A DNA stretch of 64,000 bases from CAWBYL01 sp963793025. GTDB taxonomy: Bacteria > Actinomycetota > Acidimicrobiia > Acidimicrobiales > Acidimicrobilacustridaceae. The stretch's first letter is position 1, and each line of letters starts with the position of its first letter. This document shows, in pieces, positions 1 to 10,888 of this stretch. The notes under the pieces were generated by a model that was not told where the DNA came from, did not search any database, and was given only the letters and a program-made list of their open reading frames with translations. The stretch is taken from contig CAWBYL010000003.1 of the NCBI GenBank assembly GCA_963793025.1, positions 1 through 64,000 on the forward strand, in the 5' to 3' direction. Position numbers and translations under genes: made by a program.

Positions 1-15
1 TGATTCAAGCCCGAT

Positions 16-33
16 CCAGCCAACTGCGGCTGG
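16..33 (-). terminator. Hairpin just downstream of the dpdH-like gene
   Basis: CCAGCC (16-21) and GGCTGG (28-33) form a perfect 6-bp stem around a 6-nt loop. It begins directly after the TAA at 35-37 that ends the minus-strand dpdH-like gene. There is no U-run, as is usual in high-GC actinobacteria, so terminator function is inferred from position. Confidence 0.5.
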
Positions 34-34
34 C

Positions 35-2894
35 TTATGAGTCACGCAGCGCCGCGAGCATCTCGTCGGGAATAGCACTGGTCAGTGAAGCCAAGCCTTT
101 AAGGAACAGCTGCCGGTGCACCGGCCGCGACAACATCGCGTGCCTTCGCCAGTGACACCTGGGCTCGCTCCAGGAGCGCAGGCGCATCGCCTCCAGCACC
201 GGGAGCGCCTCACCATCCGGCAGGTGACCAGCCGCTGAGGCCGCCAACAACAGTTCGCGAACCGCCAGCCTGATCGGCGCCAGGGCCGTTGAGGTCGAAA
301 TGATCCAGCCAGCCTCGACCTCGTCCGGAGTTCACTCCACTCCGTTTCGACGGCCGGCTCAACGAGCCGCATCAACTTCTGCACGCCAAGGTCGGCAGAT
401 TCCAGCCGCCATGCCTTCGTGAAGTTGGCGATCACTGGCAGAAGGATGTCGGCGTGCACGGCTCGGACGCCGCCAGCAGCACCCCTGGACTCACCGAAGT
501 TCAGCCGGACACGTCGATCCAACTCAGGGACTCCTTGGACGCGACCCTCGAGCACGGAACTCCAACGCTTCGATCTCGGGCGGTATCCCCCGGCGAATCC
601 GATGCGGGCGGTCCAGGTGGGGCCTGGAAGATTCGGCCGAGTATCACCGCCGGATCGTCACCGATCTGCACGTTGCCTGCGAGTACCGCGGACACCACCA
701 GCCCTTCGACTACTGCCACCAACGAGCCGTCGGTCTGCTGCTCAGCCAGGTGAGCCGTGACCGCAGCTACCCACCTCTCCGTGGCCCAGGCGGCATACGG
801 CCGGAACCGGGTAGTGCGCTCGTCGACGATTCCTTCTTTGAGCAGGATCAGACCCTGAGCGCGGTCGCCAGGCTCGGCCTGACGGCTCGAGCCGGACCAC
901 GCCGCCGTCGTTGGTCTGCACGGTGTCCGACCGTTCAACGAGCACATCGTTCGGCACCCTGGAAGTGCTCCTTCTCGAAGAAACGCGGCCAGGTTTACCG
1001 GAGCCGCACCATCGTCCAGATTGCGGGTGACCGTCGTATGAACCAGCGCCCGGACCAACCGCGTAGTCGCAACGGAGAGGGTCTCGTTTCCCGGCCCAGG
1101 CGGTGAGCGCGACGTACGCCTTTCGCTCTGCGGCGGCGAGGCCGTGCTGACTCTACGGTCCAGGCCCAGGGCCGGGACCTGGGCCTGGGCCTGGGCCTGG
1201 GCCTGGGCCTGGGCCGGGCCTGGGCCTGGGCCTAATCCGGGGCCTGTCGCGAGACCTGGTTCGATTCCAGCGCCGGTATCTGAATGCCGATAGCACGTCG
1301 TCGTTCACCAATGGTGGCCAGCGCCCAGTACCTCGCGAAGGTTGGCGACCGGTTCTTGGTCGCCCCCACGATCGGCATCGAGACGGGCGACGACGATCGG
1401 CTTTAGTGGCGCAGTCGTTCGGTCGAACGGCTCCATGAGCGCTGAGGAGGGGAACTCGTGTTGTTGGATCTCAGGGCGTGCCTGCAGAAGGAAGCGGCCC
1501 ACCAACGAGCGCACAACCGCACGCGGGTCGAAGTGGTCGGGGGCGGCTGCCGCTAACGAATCGGTCAATCACCGGACGGTTGTAGGGGCACAGTCCAGCT
1601 CCGTCGCTTCTCCGAAATGTTGCATGGCACTCGGGTTGATGAAATCCGAACAAGCGTTGACCACGGACGTGCCGCTTGGCGAGAACTGGATTCGAGCCGG
1701 GCGACATTGAGGTATCGGCCGAGGAACGGAGGCGACCTCGTCGCTCGACATACCCCCATCGCCCACGGTCGCGTCGAGCCAATACGTGTCCTCGCATCGC
1801 TGGCTGACCGTGTCGAGATTGTCGAAGTGGTGCTCCGTGACGGCGAACAGTACGCGGAGGTCGCAGAGGCGGCCCGCTGCTGGGTCCTCCAAGAGACCGC
1901 CGGCTCGACCATCGCATCGAGGAACTCCTCCTCGACACCATGCAGCACGGTGAGATCTTCGATGAACAGCACCAGTTGGCGGCCCGCCTCGTGAAGCGAC
2001 CGTCGAAGATCACGGAGGACCTCGATGAGATCGATCTGGCCTGGACACGAAGATCTGCTTCACCGCTATGGGAAGCGCCTCGTTCATCATGTTGACCGCA
2101 GCAGTGCGCAGGCTTGCGAGGCTGCTGAGCTTGACAAGCAGATCCTTGGCTCCCTTGCTCGGCATACCGCCAGTTCCTCGAATGCCAGGGGCAGATCCTC
2201 AGCACTGATCCGCATGGCATCGTCGTCGAGGCCGTCCCCGTCGCGTCGTCCCTCCTGGGCCAGACCAACTAGCCGCTGCACTACCCCTCCGTTGGCTACG
2301 AGTCGTCGGCGCACCACAGGGTCGCGCAGGACATCGGGCAGTTCCTTCGACAGCTTGTCCACCAACTGCCGCTGGCGGGCGTCGACCTCGTCGGAATGCT
2401 GAACAGACTCGGCCACGATGAGGGCCAACTCGTCGAGCAGTCGCTCGGCCAGCGTGTCGGCCCGTTCGTACTGGGCCGGCGCCGTCTCGAGCGCGTCGCG
2501 CCGATTGAACGCTTCACCCTCCTGGCCCTCGATGACGAGTTGGATCACTTTGCGGATGCTGGTGCGGTTCTTTGCGAGGTAGCGCACTCCCATTCCGCGG
2601 TGCCGATCGTTCTGTCGTGCACCCAGCGGACCAGGTGCGACTTGCCAGTTCCAGCACCGCCCACCACCGGGATCAGCAGGTAGCCGTCGGCACGGAAAAG
2701 GCCACCAAGAACCTTCACCAGGCCCTCTTCGGTAGTCCACCGACCGCCGGTACGTGTCCCGAGCGGGCGCTTCAGCATGCGTAGTGGGTGGTGGACCGCC
2801 TGGAAGAGCGCCGGCGAGAGAGCCGCTGCGTCCCGGGCGTCGCGGCGACGACAGCCTCATCGTTCCAGCAAACGAACCGCTCGAAATCCGCCAT
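35..2894 (-). pseudogene. dpdH: DpdH-like P-loop ATPase, frame broken many times
   Basis: The coding signal crosses several frames. It opens with MADFERFVCWNDEAVVAAT at the ATG at 2894, continues with VHHPLRMLKRPLG, and carries a Walker A motif (GGAGTGKSHLVRW, about 2650). Next come YLAKNRTSIRKVIQLVIEG and a Walker B-type LLFIEDLTVLHGVEEEFLDA (about 1970-1915), and it ends DEMLAALRDS plus TAA at 35. The rebuilt protein is about 950 residues, in keeping with DpdH, an ATPase of the 7-deazaguanine DNA modification/restriction gene set. The start overlaps the preceding stop (TGATG), so it closes the operon dpdE-F-G-H. At least seven frame changes are needed, and a CCTGGG repeat lies inside it (1178-1233). 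Family assignment is from memory of conserved motifs, with no search run. Another large defence-island ATPase (for example a BREX-type one) is the alternative. Whether the breaks are decay or sequencing indels cannot be decided from this sequence. Confidence 0.55.
1160..1233. repeat. CCTGGG hexamer tandem repeat with hairpin arm
   Basis: Eight CCTGGG units run from 1178 to 1230, interrupted by one 5-nt unit (CCGGG, 1214-1218), with a trailing CCT. An 11-bp arm at 1160-1170 (CCAGGCCCAGG) is the exact inverse of the first units (1178-1188). The tract sits inside the broken dpdH-like gene. Hexamers would keep the reading frame, whereas the 5-nt unit shifts it. Confidence 0.85.
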
Positions 2895-3760
2895 CACCGC
2901 GTCTTCCGCACATGGGAGAACGTGGTGCCGTTTGCGAAGTTGAGCCGCGGCGCGTCGGCTCGATCCTCCAAGACGAGTGCCTTCTCGATCCGCAGTCGAG
3001 CGATCCCGTCCGACAGGGGCACCGTGAGGCGGTCATCCGAGGCCGCCGCTGCATTATCGTCGCTTGGACACCAGGCGGTAGGTCCCCCCATCGAGAACAG
3101 GCACCAGCCGTCCGACTTCGTCAACGAACCGCGAAGCTGTCAGCACCTTCTCCTTGCCGAACACCTGCGGCAGGACGTCGCGAAGCGCAGGCGTCGGGTC
3201 GGGTACGAGAGCGCCACCAGGCGCTCGCCAGGCAAACCCGAGCGAGCATGCCCACCGTATGAAGGTGGCCCAGCGCGATTCGTTCCCGATCGGCCATCCT
3301 CCGTCATCGTCGGCGTTCGCCTCGACACGAGCCCCAAAGTCGATCTCCCTGCAAGGTACGAGCACTGGGTTCGGCGCCGTCGATCCGCTGCGGAGCGCGC
3401 TCGGCCGGGAAACGCGAGAAACCAGGCCAGAAGAGTCCGCGAGGCTCACGGGCCCCAGTCTCGCTTGCCCCACGGTGCATCGTTCGCGGCTCGGCGCGAG
3501 CACCAGTTCACGAAGGTGCGAGCAGAACGCGATCCGGCCAGCCTTAACGTGACCGCCGATCCTGCACCAAGGCTGACTTCATCGCCGTCGCGTTCTTACA
3601 AGGCCGATCGTGACGCCGGCGACGATGTTCAGCCTCACGTCCCGGCTGCAGTGCGTCCCGATCGAGGTTCTTGGCCGCACCGATAGATGGGGGAGCAACT
3701 GCGTCAGCAAGCGCTCGGCGGTCGTGATCCCCGCGGCCAGATGCAAGGTAGGCCGGGCGA
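2894..3760 (-). pseudogene. dpdG: DpdG-like protein, frame broken
   Basis: This lies between the dpdF-like and dpdH-like genes, on the same strand. Readable blocks, in different frames, are DGDEVSLGAGSAVTLRLAGS (about 3580), ESRWATFIRWACSLGFAW with VPDPTPALRDVLPQVF (about 3280-3170), LVPVLDGGTYRL (about 3090) and a C-terminus with LSDGIARLRIE and TTFSHVRKTR. The last block ends in a TGA that overlaps the ATG of the next gene (TGATG). No catalytic motif is visible. The name DpdG rests mainly on position between F and H and on size (about 280 residues). The 5' end is uncertain because the frames overlap the end of the upstream gene near 3700-3790. Confidence 0.4.
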
Positions 3761-6373
3761 GAGCGCCATCACGCTGACGCGGAGTTCCGGAAGGTCAGCA
3801 GGGCCATGTAGTCGATTCTCCGAGAGCAATCGTTCGAGGTCGCGGCGACGGTAGAAGCCGTCTTGATCGGCGAACGTGGCGGAGCCAGAGCCGACGACGG
3901 TTGACGCCTGGCCGACCACGACCGTCAGTGGGGTGCGGGGATTCCCAGCGAGCCAGGGCGCGAAGGATCTGAGCCCGGCTCGAGCAGCACGAGCGTGGGG
4001 ACGCTGATCGACGCGATCGGATCGTGGTCATCGGCCCGGTCGACCATCAGGGGCGACGAGTATTCGCCGATGCCCGGGAGCGCCGTGACCACCGGTTCAA
4101 GCAGGCAGGCCGGTACTACGACCATCCCATCCGGCCAGCGCCGATCAGCGTCGACAGCAGCCGCTTCAGCTTCCGGCCGCTCTCGAGATCGGCCAACTCG
4201 ATGCCGACCGCGATGCGACGACCGTACGTCCCGGGTGCGCTCAGAGCCTCAAGCCGGCTGGGCAGCCCGCCCAGGTCGGTGATCGCGGCCGGGCGATGGC
4301 GACGCCGAGGACCAGCGCTCCCGACCTTCTCGTCGGCAGCACGCGGACCCGCCGCACGAGGGCTGGCACAGCGTCTCCTCTTCGACCGGTTCATCGATCG
4401 TGTAGCCTCGGCCACCGTCTTTCCCGTGCAGCGCAGACCGTCCAAGGCCTGGCGGAGGTGCTGGAGGCTCGAGCCGGACCGTTCGACCATCTGCCTCCGG
4501 GCCTCTTCGACGGTCGTAGCCCAGAACGCATCGGACTTGTGGTTCGCCTGGGCGATTCGGACGGTGAGCCAGCTGCTGTCATCGAGTTGCTCGTCGTCAT
4601 CCTCGGGGATCTCGTCGAGCGAGAAGTCCCACGTCAACGCCCCCGCCCGAGCGAGGAGGCTCACGGTAAACAGGTTCCATCGCTCGTTGTAGTCGCTGTT
4701 CTGCTTGAGCTCTCCGTGCACTGCGGTCAACGGGAGCCCACCAGCCCCCCGCCAAGCTCCCGGCGGGCGGCGAACATCGCGTCCCACCTGGCACGCGCCA
4801 ACTCCGAGGTGACGTACTTCGGAGCGGCCAGTCCGTCGGCCACGTCCTCGTCGGCCTTCGTGGCCAGCACGACGGAGATGGCGGCCTTCCCGTCACGCCC
4901 TCCTCGGCCCACCTCCTGGTAGTACCGGTCAAGGCTCTCGGGCATGCACGCATGGATCACGGTGCGAATGTCAGGGACGTCGATGCCGAGGCCGAACGTG
5001 GACGTGGCGAATACCAGGTCGTACTGCGCCGGCGCGCCAGGTCGATCCTGCAGGCCATTGACGACCCGCTCCCGGTGGGCGGTAGATGAGCCACCGTCAA
5101 CGACGGCATGCCGAATGAACCCGGCTTCGGTGGCCAAGCCCTGCACCTTCGCAGGGGTGAGCGTTCCCCGACGCTGTTCGTTGCGGAGCGCGGCGTAGAT
5201 GATCGCCTGGTCGGGGCAGGCGGCAAGCGTCTCGATCAGGTAGCTATCGCGCCGGTCGGGCACGCTCCTCGCTCACTCCAGAACGTCGGTCTGGCCGGAC
5301 GACCGGTGCTGCGACCTGGAGGAAGGGACCCGGCCCGCCGAAGAGCACCCGTAGGAGGCGGAGAGTGTCTTCGGTGACCGTGGCGCTGGCGAGGACCGTC
5401 CGAAAGGCCCGGTGGCCGTTATCCGTCGCAGTCCTCAACAGGTGGGTGCGGAACCCGGCCAGGCTGTGGAAGTGCGGGCGGAACGTGTCGCCCCAGGAAC
5501 TGATGACGTGCGCCTCGTCCACGGCAAGCAACTCAAGCCGACCGCCAGAGGCGACCCGGGTCACCGCCCGAGCCAATGACGACACGAGGGCCTCGGGGCT
5601 CGTGAATACAACCGGCTGCAGGCCTTCGTAGAGCCGCTGGCGGAACGCTCGTCCTCGGCTGGGGCCAGGCCTCCGTGGTACGCCGTGCGCGGGCCGGCGG
5701 GATTCAAGCCGGCGTGGCGACGCTCGTGGTCCATCGCCAGAGCGACAGTCGGGACCACGATGATCGAAGTCGATCCCGGCGGTGCCGTCAGGGCAGGCGC
5801 CAGCATCGCCAGCGTCTTCCCGGCGCCGGTGGGGAGGTTCACCAGGAGCGTGCCACCGGGCGGCAGCACCATTGCGCTGCGCACCGCCGCCCGCTGACCA
5901 GGGGTGCGGTAGCGGTCGATGTCAGGATCGACCCGGGGTAGGAAGGGGTCCCCGTCGACTGATTCCTCCCGCCGGCACTCGAGTTCAGCAGCCACGTCCC
6001 CGTCAACGGAGGCGGCGGACGGGTGTAGCCAGTCGGGACACCACGATGCCGCGTCACCTTGACGGTGCCGGGTGCCCGGCCTGGCAAAGCGGCGAGGCCG
6101 AAGCTGGCCCAGTCGAACGTCAGGGGGAACAACGACGTGACCGGCACCTCCACAGTGGCCGGCACCAGCGCACTCTCGTCGTCGACCACGACGCCGCGGC
6201 GCTCGTTGTTCGTCCGCAACGCCTGGCGAAGCAGGATCGCGTATGTCGGCTGCCCCACGGCTTCCAGAGGCGGGTGAGACGAGCAGGGCAGCACCGAGGC
6301 GGTCCGAGGCCTCTCTAAGCGTGCCGGCGGCCCACTCACGGAGCTGAGACTTGGCGGTGAAGAGGTCGATCAT
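3760..6373 (-). pseudogene. dpdF: DpdF-like RecQ-family DEAH helicase, frame broken
   Basis: It starts at ATG 6373, overlapping the upstream stop as ATGA. Helicase motifs are clear but in different frames: YRTPGQRAAVRSAM (Q-motif region), Walker A NLPTGAGKT (about 5830), DEAH box LLAVDEAHVISSWGD (about 5535), motif III LASATV, and a RecQ-type second domain with VFATSTFGLGIDVPD and YQEVGRGGRDGK (about 5000-4900). A C-terminal domain follows with NERWNLFTVSLLARAG and WDFSLDEIPEDDDE. Rebuilt length is about 870 residues, matching DpdF, an ATP-dependent helicase thought to act with DpdE in excluding unmodified DNA. At least five frameshifts separate the blocks, while no block contains in-frame nonsense codons. 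The 3' boundary is approximate. Confidence 0.65.
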
Positions 6374-9300
6374 GAGGACGGGGGCGCCGCAGCGAGGTCA
6401 GCGTGGAGGATGGCCCCGCAGCCGAGGATCCTCACCTGATGCCCCAGGCGTTCGGGAACAGCCGCAGCGACGGATGCCCAGTCACGTCCTTCATCGACCT
6501 CAAGGCCCGCGGCTCGTCGCGGGTGCGTCTGCCGTGTGCGCCTCTCGACCTCGTGGGCAAGCCCAGCGGCGGCTGATGCGGGCACGTCGGCAACGCTCGG
6601 TCGAATAGCCACACGAGCGAGCGCTGTAGCCGCTGCGCCCTCGCATGTCGCCGCCCAATCGAGATGAGCCGTCAACTCCTCGAAGGCGGCGGGCCGCGAC
6701 GTGAGGTTCCGGTCGCCCTTGTGCTTGTCGTAGCGACGAAACGCTTGGGGGTTGTGGACCTCAGCCCCGTTCAGGAGGTGGATCCGCTCAACGATTGGCG
6801 GCATGAGGACCTCGGCCTGCTGCTCGAGCCATCCCGCTAGCCCGGCTTGTTCGGCCGCCGCCAACAGGTCCTCGTCGAGCAGGGGCCGAACGAGAAGATC
6901 GACTCGGAACAATGGGGTAGGCGGCCAGTGGCCAGCAGTCGGCCGGAGGAAGGCGAAGGCCACACCTCGGTCGTCCATCTGAAGGTGGGGGACGCGATCG
7001 TGTCGGCCAGGCTGTTCCCGCCGGCGGAAGATGGGAAGTCGGTGCTCGACGGCCGCTGCTCGAGACAGCGCGACGGGCTGTCCAACCCAGCGCGCCATCG
7101 CCAGTTCGACGTCGAAAGGCACCTGGGGACGGGGCTTGGGCGCCAGTTCAATGACCTGGGGCCTAGGGTGCCGGACCTTGCTACCGACTCCGGCGAGCCA
7201 CATCGAGACGGCGGCGCCGAAGGTGGGGTCGGCGTCGGCGAGAAGAAGCCGTTCGTTGATCTCCCGGTGGCCTTCGCTGACAGCGTCGAGCGCGTCCTGG
7301 GCAGCGATGCGCTGCGCTTCCGCCGTTAACTCGTCACGGCGTTCGTCGAACTGCTGGTCGATGACGACCGGACCGCCTGACAGGACATCAGCGGCGAGGG
7401 TGCTGACGGCGTCGGCCAACACGTGCTGAAGGACGACACGGATCGGTCGAAGACCCCGCATACGTCAGCCGCAAAGGCGAACCACCCCGGGCGTACTGCT
7501 GTTCCCCGTAGATGACGATCTGGGACTCGACCGGATCGCGCAGCTTCGCTGAACCGATCAGAGCGGCCGATCCGCTGCTCGAGCCGGAACACATCCCACG
7601 GGAGTTCGAGGTGGATCATCACGTCGGCCACCTGCAGGTTGATGCCCTCCTCGGCGCTGGCGTCGCAGACCAGCAGCGCGCAGGCAGGATCCGCAAGCCA
7701 ACGCTCGACTGCTTCGGCATTCTCGTCACGCGTCTGCGTCGCGAGGTGCCGGGCGACCCGGTGCTCGCCTCGTGCAGCGCTCACGGCATCGGCGGACGCG
7801 ATGGCCGAGGCCGGAAGGCGCTCACGACGACGACCTTGCCGACCGACTTCGCCAAGGCGCGGTCCACTAGCAGCGAACCGACGCGGGCCCCGATCGTGTC
7901 GGCCACGGCAGCGAACGGACGGGACCATGCGTCCCTGCTCGGCCAGCCAATCCGCCAGCGGCCCATCGGCTCCTCGGTCGCGCTCGAGCAAGGCATGCGG
8001 GAGCGAACCGCACCGGGTCACCAGGTCGATGAACGCATCAGCGGCCTGCGCGGGGTGCAGGTCGCCCACTTCGACCAGCGCCGCTAGGTGGCCCCGGAAC
8101 TCGTCGAGCAACTCACTGCGCTTGTCGGCCGATTCGTCGTCGACCTCGAGCATGAACGGTCGTCCGCGCCGTCGACCCCGAACGCCGAAGGAAGCGTGGA
8201 TGTCGTCGGTCCGCCGGGTGCGCACGAGCCGGTGGTGGAGTCGGTACGTCTCCGACAGGTGTTCGCGGAACTGGCCGATGCGGTCGCGGCCGATCGTCAT
8301 GCAGCCGCGACCGCCCGGCGACCAACTCATGAAGCTGCGTGTCGGTCGGGAACATCTCCTCGAGTTCCTCGCCGAACAGCGACACGTCGAACGCGTCGAG
8401 GTCGGGAAGCAGCGACTGGAAGGTGAGGGCGAGCCGATCGCGCAGTTCGACGCGTCTGCGTGAAGGCGTCAAGATCGTCGCGCCGGTAGTTGGCAGGATC
8501 GAGGAGGTGCAGGAGGTCCAGGAACCCCGCCTCGTTCGACCGCACCGGCGTGGCCGAAAGAGCAGGACCTCCCTCGCCCCGTGCGCCAGTGCGCGAGCTG
8601 TTCGAGCAGTCGACGGGTCGGCGGCACCCGCTCGGGTGAGGTGATGGGCCTCATCGACCACGAGCAGATCGACCGACTCGGTCGGCCACGAGCGGGATCG
8701 CCATGGGCCCGCACCCGCAGCCAGCTATCGGCGAACTCATCGACCCGGAAGCGCTCGGTGAGCTCGGCCGCCCACTGTCGACGGAGGTGGTCAGGCGCAA
8801 GGATGACGATCCGCGCATCGGGCTGGTCGTGGAGGCACTGCCAGATCAACGCGCCTGCCTCGATGGTCTTCCCGAGACCTACCTCGTCTGCCAGGAGATA
8901 ACGGCGGGTCGCATCCTCGGCGACCTTGCGCACGACGGTGAGTTGATGGTCGTGCAACTCGACGGAGCCAAGCAGCAGGCCATCTGCACCGACGCCGGAA
9001 CCTCGTTGCCGGAACCACTCGGAGATCACGCCGAGGCGCGGCTCGTACACCGCAGCGCTGTCACCACCCAGCACGGCGAGGATCTCGAAGGGATCGTCGA
9101 TGGGTTCTGACCAGCGGACCTCGAAGTCGTCGTGGGAGAGGACGCGGCCTTCGCTGTTGGGGAACGCGACGAGATAGGCGCCTGCCTCTTCCGGATGTGC
9201 GCCGTCGATCCGACCGATCAGCCAGCGCCCACCTTCGCGCAGATAGACCCGGGTGTGCGCAGATAAGGCGACCAACTGAAGGTCCGCTGCGGGGACACAG

Positions 9301-9437
9301 TGCTCGACGTACGGATCACGAGCCGGGCACCGGAAGTACCGCACTGTCGCCCCGCCGTCTGGATCGAGTGACGCAAGCCGCCCTATTCCGCGCCCGTCAC
9401 CGGACGTGACGAACCAACCGAGGTGGCCTGACGTCAA
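6370..9437 (-). pseudogene. dpdE: DpdE-like SNF2-type helicase, frame broken
   Basis: An N-terminal module (HLGWFVTSGDGRGIGRLAS, then VRYF) precedes a SNF2 ATPase: Walker A LLADEVGLGKTIEAGALIW (about 8900), DEAH LVVDEAHHLTR (about 8655), LSATP region, and a helicase C domain with CDASAEEGINLQ and PWDVFRLEQRIGRSDRF (about 7680-7560). The C-terminal third is one long frame ending at TGA 6370, overlapping the dpdF-like ATG. Rebuilt size is about 1,020 residues. The frame is open up to 9629, but conserved-looking sequence starts near 9420, and a TTG (9437) or GTG codons just upstream follow a GGGAG sequence, so the shorter start is preferred. Frame changes occur near 8650, 8540, 8330, 7990, 7790 and 7460. 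SNF2-type helicases also occur in DISARM-like systems; DpdF and DpdH next door favour Dpd. Confidence 0.65.
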
Positions 9438-9646
9438 CCCGCTCCCCACACCCACTCCCTCGCCAACATCGCAGCGCTTCCCGGGGAGCGTATCGGCCAC
9501 CCGAGCCGCGCTCGACGAAGACACCGATGGTGGCGGGCCCTGCCCAGGCACCCTGATGTTCAGACCTTGCGCGGGAGGCCGACGTTCGTAGGCGCGCTCA
9601 GCGACGGAACGAGTCGATCCCACAACCACACGGCGGGCACCTCACT

Positions 9647-10012
9647 TGGCAGGTTCTCGTGCTCACCGCCTACGCCAAGAAGTGCACGATCTGCCACCTC
9701 CGCCACACGGAGCTGCTCGACGCCGCCCACATCCTCAGCGACCGCCACCCCCGTGGTGAACCGGTCGTGCCCAACGGTCTGGCGCTGTGCAAGATCCACC
9801 ACGCCGCGTTCGACTCGAACATCCTCGGCATCCGGCCCGACCACGTCGTCGAGATCCGTCACGACATCCTCGACGAGATCGACGGCCCGATGCTCCGCCA
9901 CGGCCTCCAGGATCTCCACGGCAACGTCATCGTGCTGCCATCGAAGGCCGCCGACCGCCCCGACTCCGACCGTCTCGAGGAGCGCTACGACGAGTTCCGC
10001 TCCGCCGGGTGA
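9647..10012 (+). pseudogene. HNH endonuclease, C-terminal fragment
   Basis: About 120 residues survive: CTICHLRHTELLDAAHI, then NGLALCKIHHAAFDSNIL, giving the H-N-H site with zinc-type cysteines (CxxC and C near the final H). The tail ends RLEERYDEFRSAG before TGA. This matches the C-terminal domain of actinobacterial HNH_2 restriction-like nucleases of about 300 residues. In those proteins, homology normally extends upstream through an FRxxVLxAY segment; here only WQVLVLTAYAKK remains and nothing recognisable lies further upstream. The sequence instead runs straight into the start region of the divergent dpdE-like gene. It is probably a truncated relic at the island edge. Confidence 0.75.
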
Positions 10013-10023
10013 TGCAGACGCGA

Positions 10024-10067
10024 CACCGACCTCGCCCTCGAGCTGACGGGCGAGGCCGGGGTCGGTG
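10024..10067. terminator. Bidirectional hairpin between convergent genes
   Basis: CACCGACC (10024-10031) pairs with GGTCGGTG (10060-10067), and TCGCCC (10032-10037) with GGGCGA (10048-10053) inside it. It lies 11 nt after the HNH stop and just before the likely end of the convergent DUF4386 gene, so it can serve both. Confidence 0.6.
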
Positions 10068-10074
10068 CTGCGGG

Positions 10075-10837
10075 TCAGGCGACGGCGGTGGCCAGCTCGT
10101 CCGTCGAGCTCGGGAACCGTCGGGGCGGTGAGCCGGGCCAGGGCGGCGGCGTTGAAGCCCTTGACGGTCAGCCACACACCGAGGGAGAACTCCCAGGCGG
10201 CGATCGGGACGGTCAGCAGGAACGAGATGCCCGACACCTGGTCGATCCAGCCGAACAGGACGGCGATGAAGGCGGCGAACAGCATGGGCGCTCCGATGAG
10301 GCCGATCGTGGGGATGATCCGGGGCACCAGCCGGGAGCGGTACAGCACGTAGCCCAGGCACACCGCGTTGATGGCGGGCATGAGCCCCGGGCCGAGCAGG
10401 AAGGTCCAGTCGTGGATGGCCACCAGCACCCGGGCGCCGGCCAGCGACGACGCGTCGGCCCCTCCCTGGTGCAGGGTCACCAGCGACAGCACGCTGAGGA
10501 CGCCCACGAAGATCATGGCCGCCTCGACGGTGCGGGAGGCCACGAAGCCCAGCCCCGCGGTCTCGCTCTGGCGCCTCGTCACCCGGTACAGCACGACGGC
10601 GGTACCGATGCCGGCCAGGGCGCAGATGATCTCGCCCAGCGCCCCCCACAGCACGCCGGTGTCGCTGGCGTTGCCGAGGATGTAGGCGGGGTCCTTCAAC
10701 AGGTCGTGGTAGAGCCCCAGGGCGGGGATCGAGGTCACGAAGGTGATCAGGTAGAGCACGCCGGCGGCCATGGCCGTCTTGCGCATCGGGTCCATCGGGG
10801 GGCGCTTGTCTCGGGTGGCGACTGCGTGTGTGGTCAT
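10075..10837 (-). CDS. DUF4386 membrane protein
   Basis: A multi-pass membrane protein of about 250 residues. MRKTAMAAGVLYLITFVTSI starts the first helix, followed by about five more hydrophobic segments (for example ALGEIICALAGIGTAVVLY, GPGLMPAINAVCLGYVLY and IGAPMLFAAFIAVLFGW). The spacing and the LGPGLMP and LIGAPML motifs are typical of DUF4386, whose function is unknown. The first ATG is at 10837. The frame runs on antisense through the HNH fragment to 9560, much longer than the family; a one-base shift near 10110 would give the tail STDELATAVA and TGA at 10075, which I take as the real end. It lies in the same orientation as the LuxR-type regulator and small protein upstream, probably one operon. 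Confidence 0.75.
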
Positions 10838-10888
10838 GTCGGGTTCCTTCGGGGTTCGGGGCCATCGGGGTTCGGTGGCGGTGCGCGG

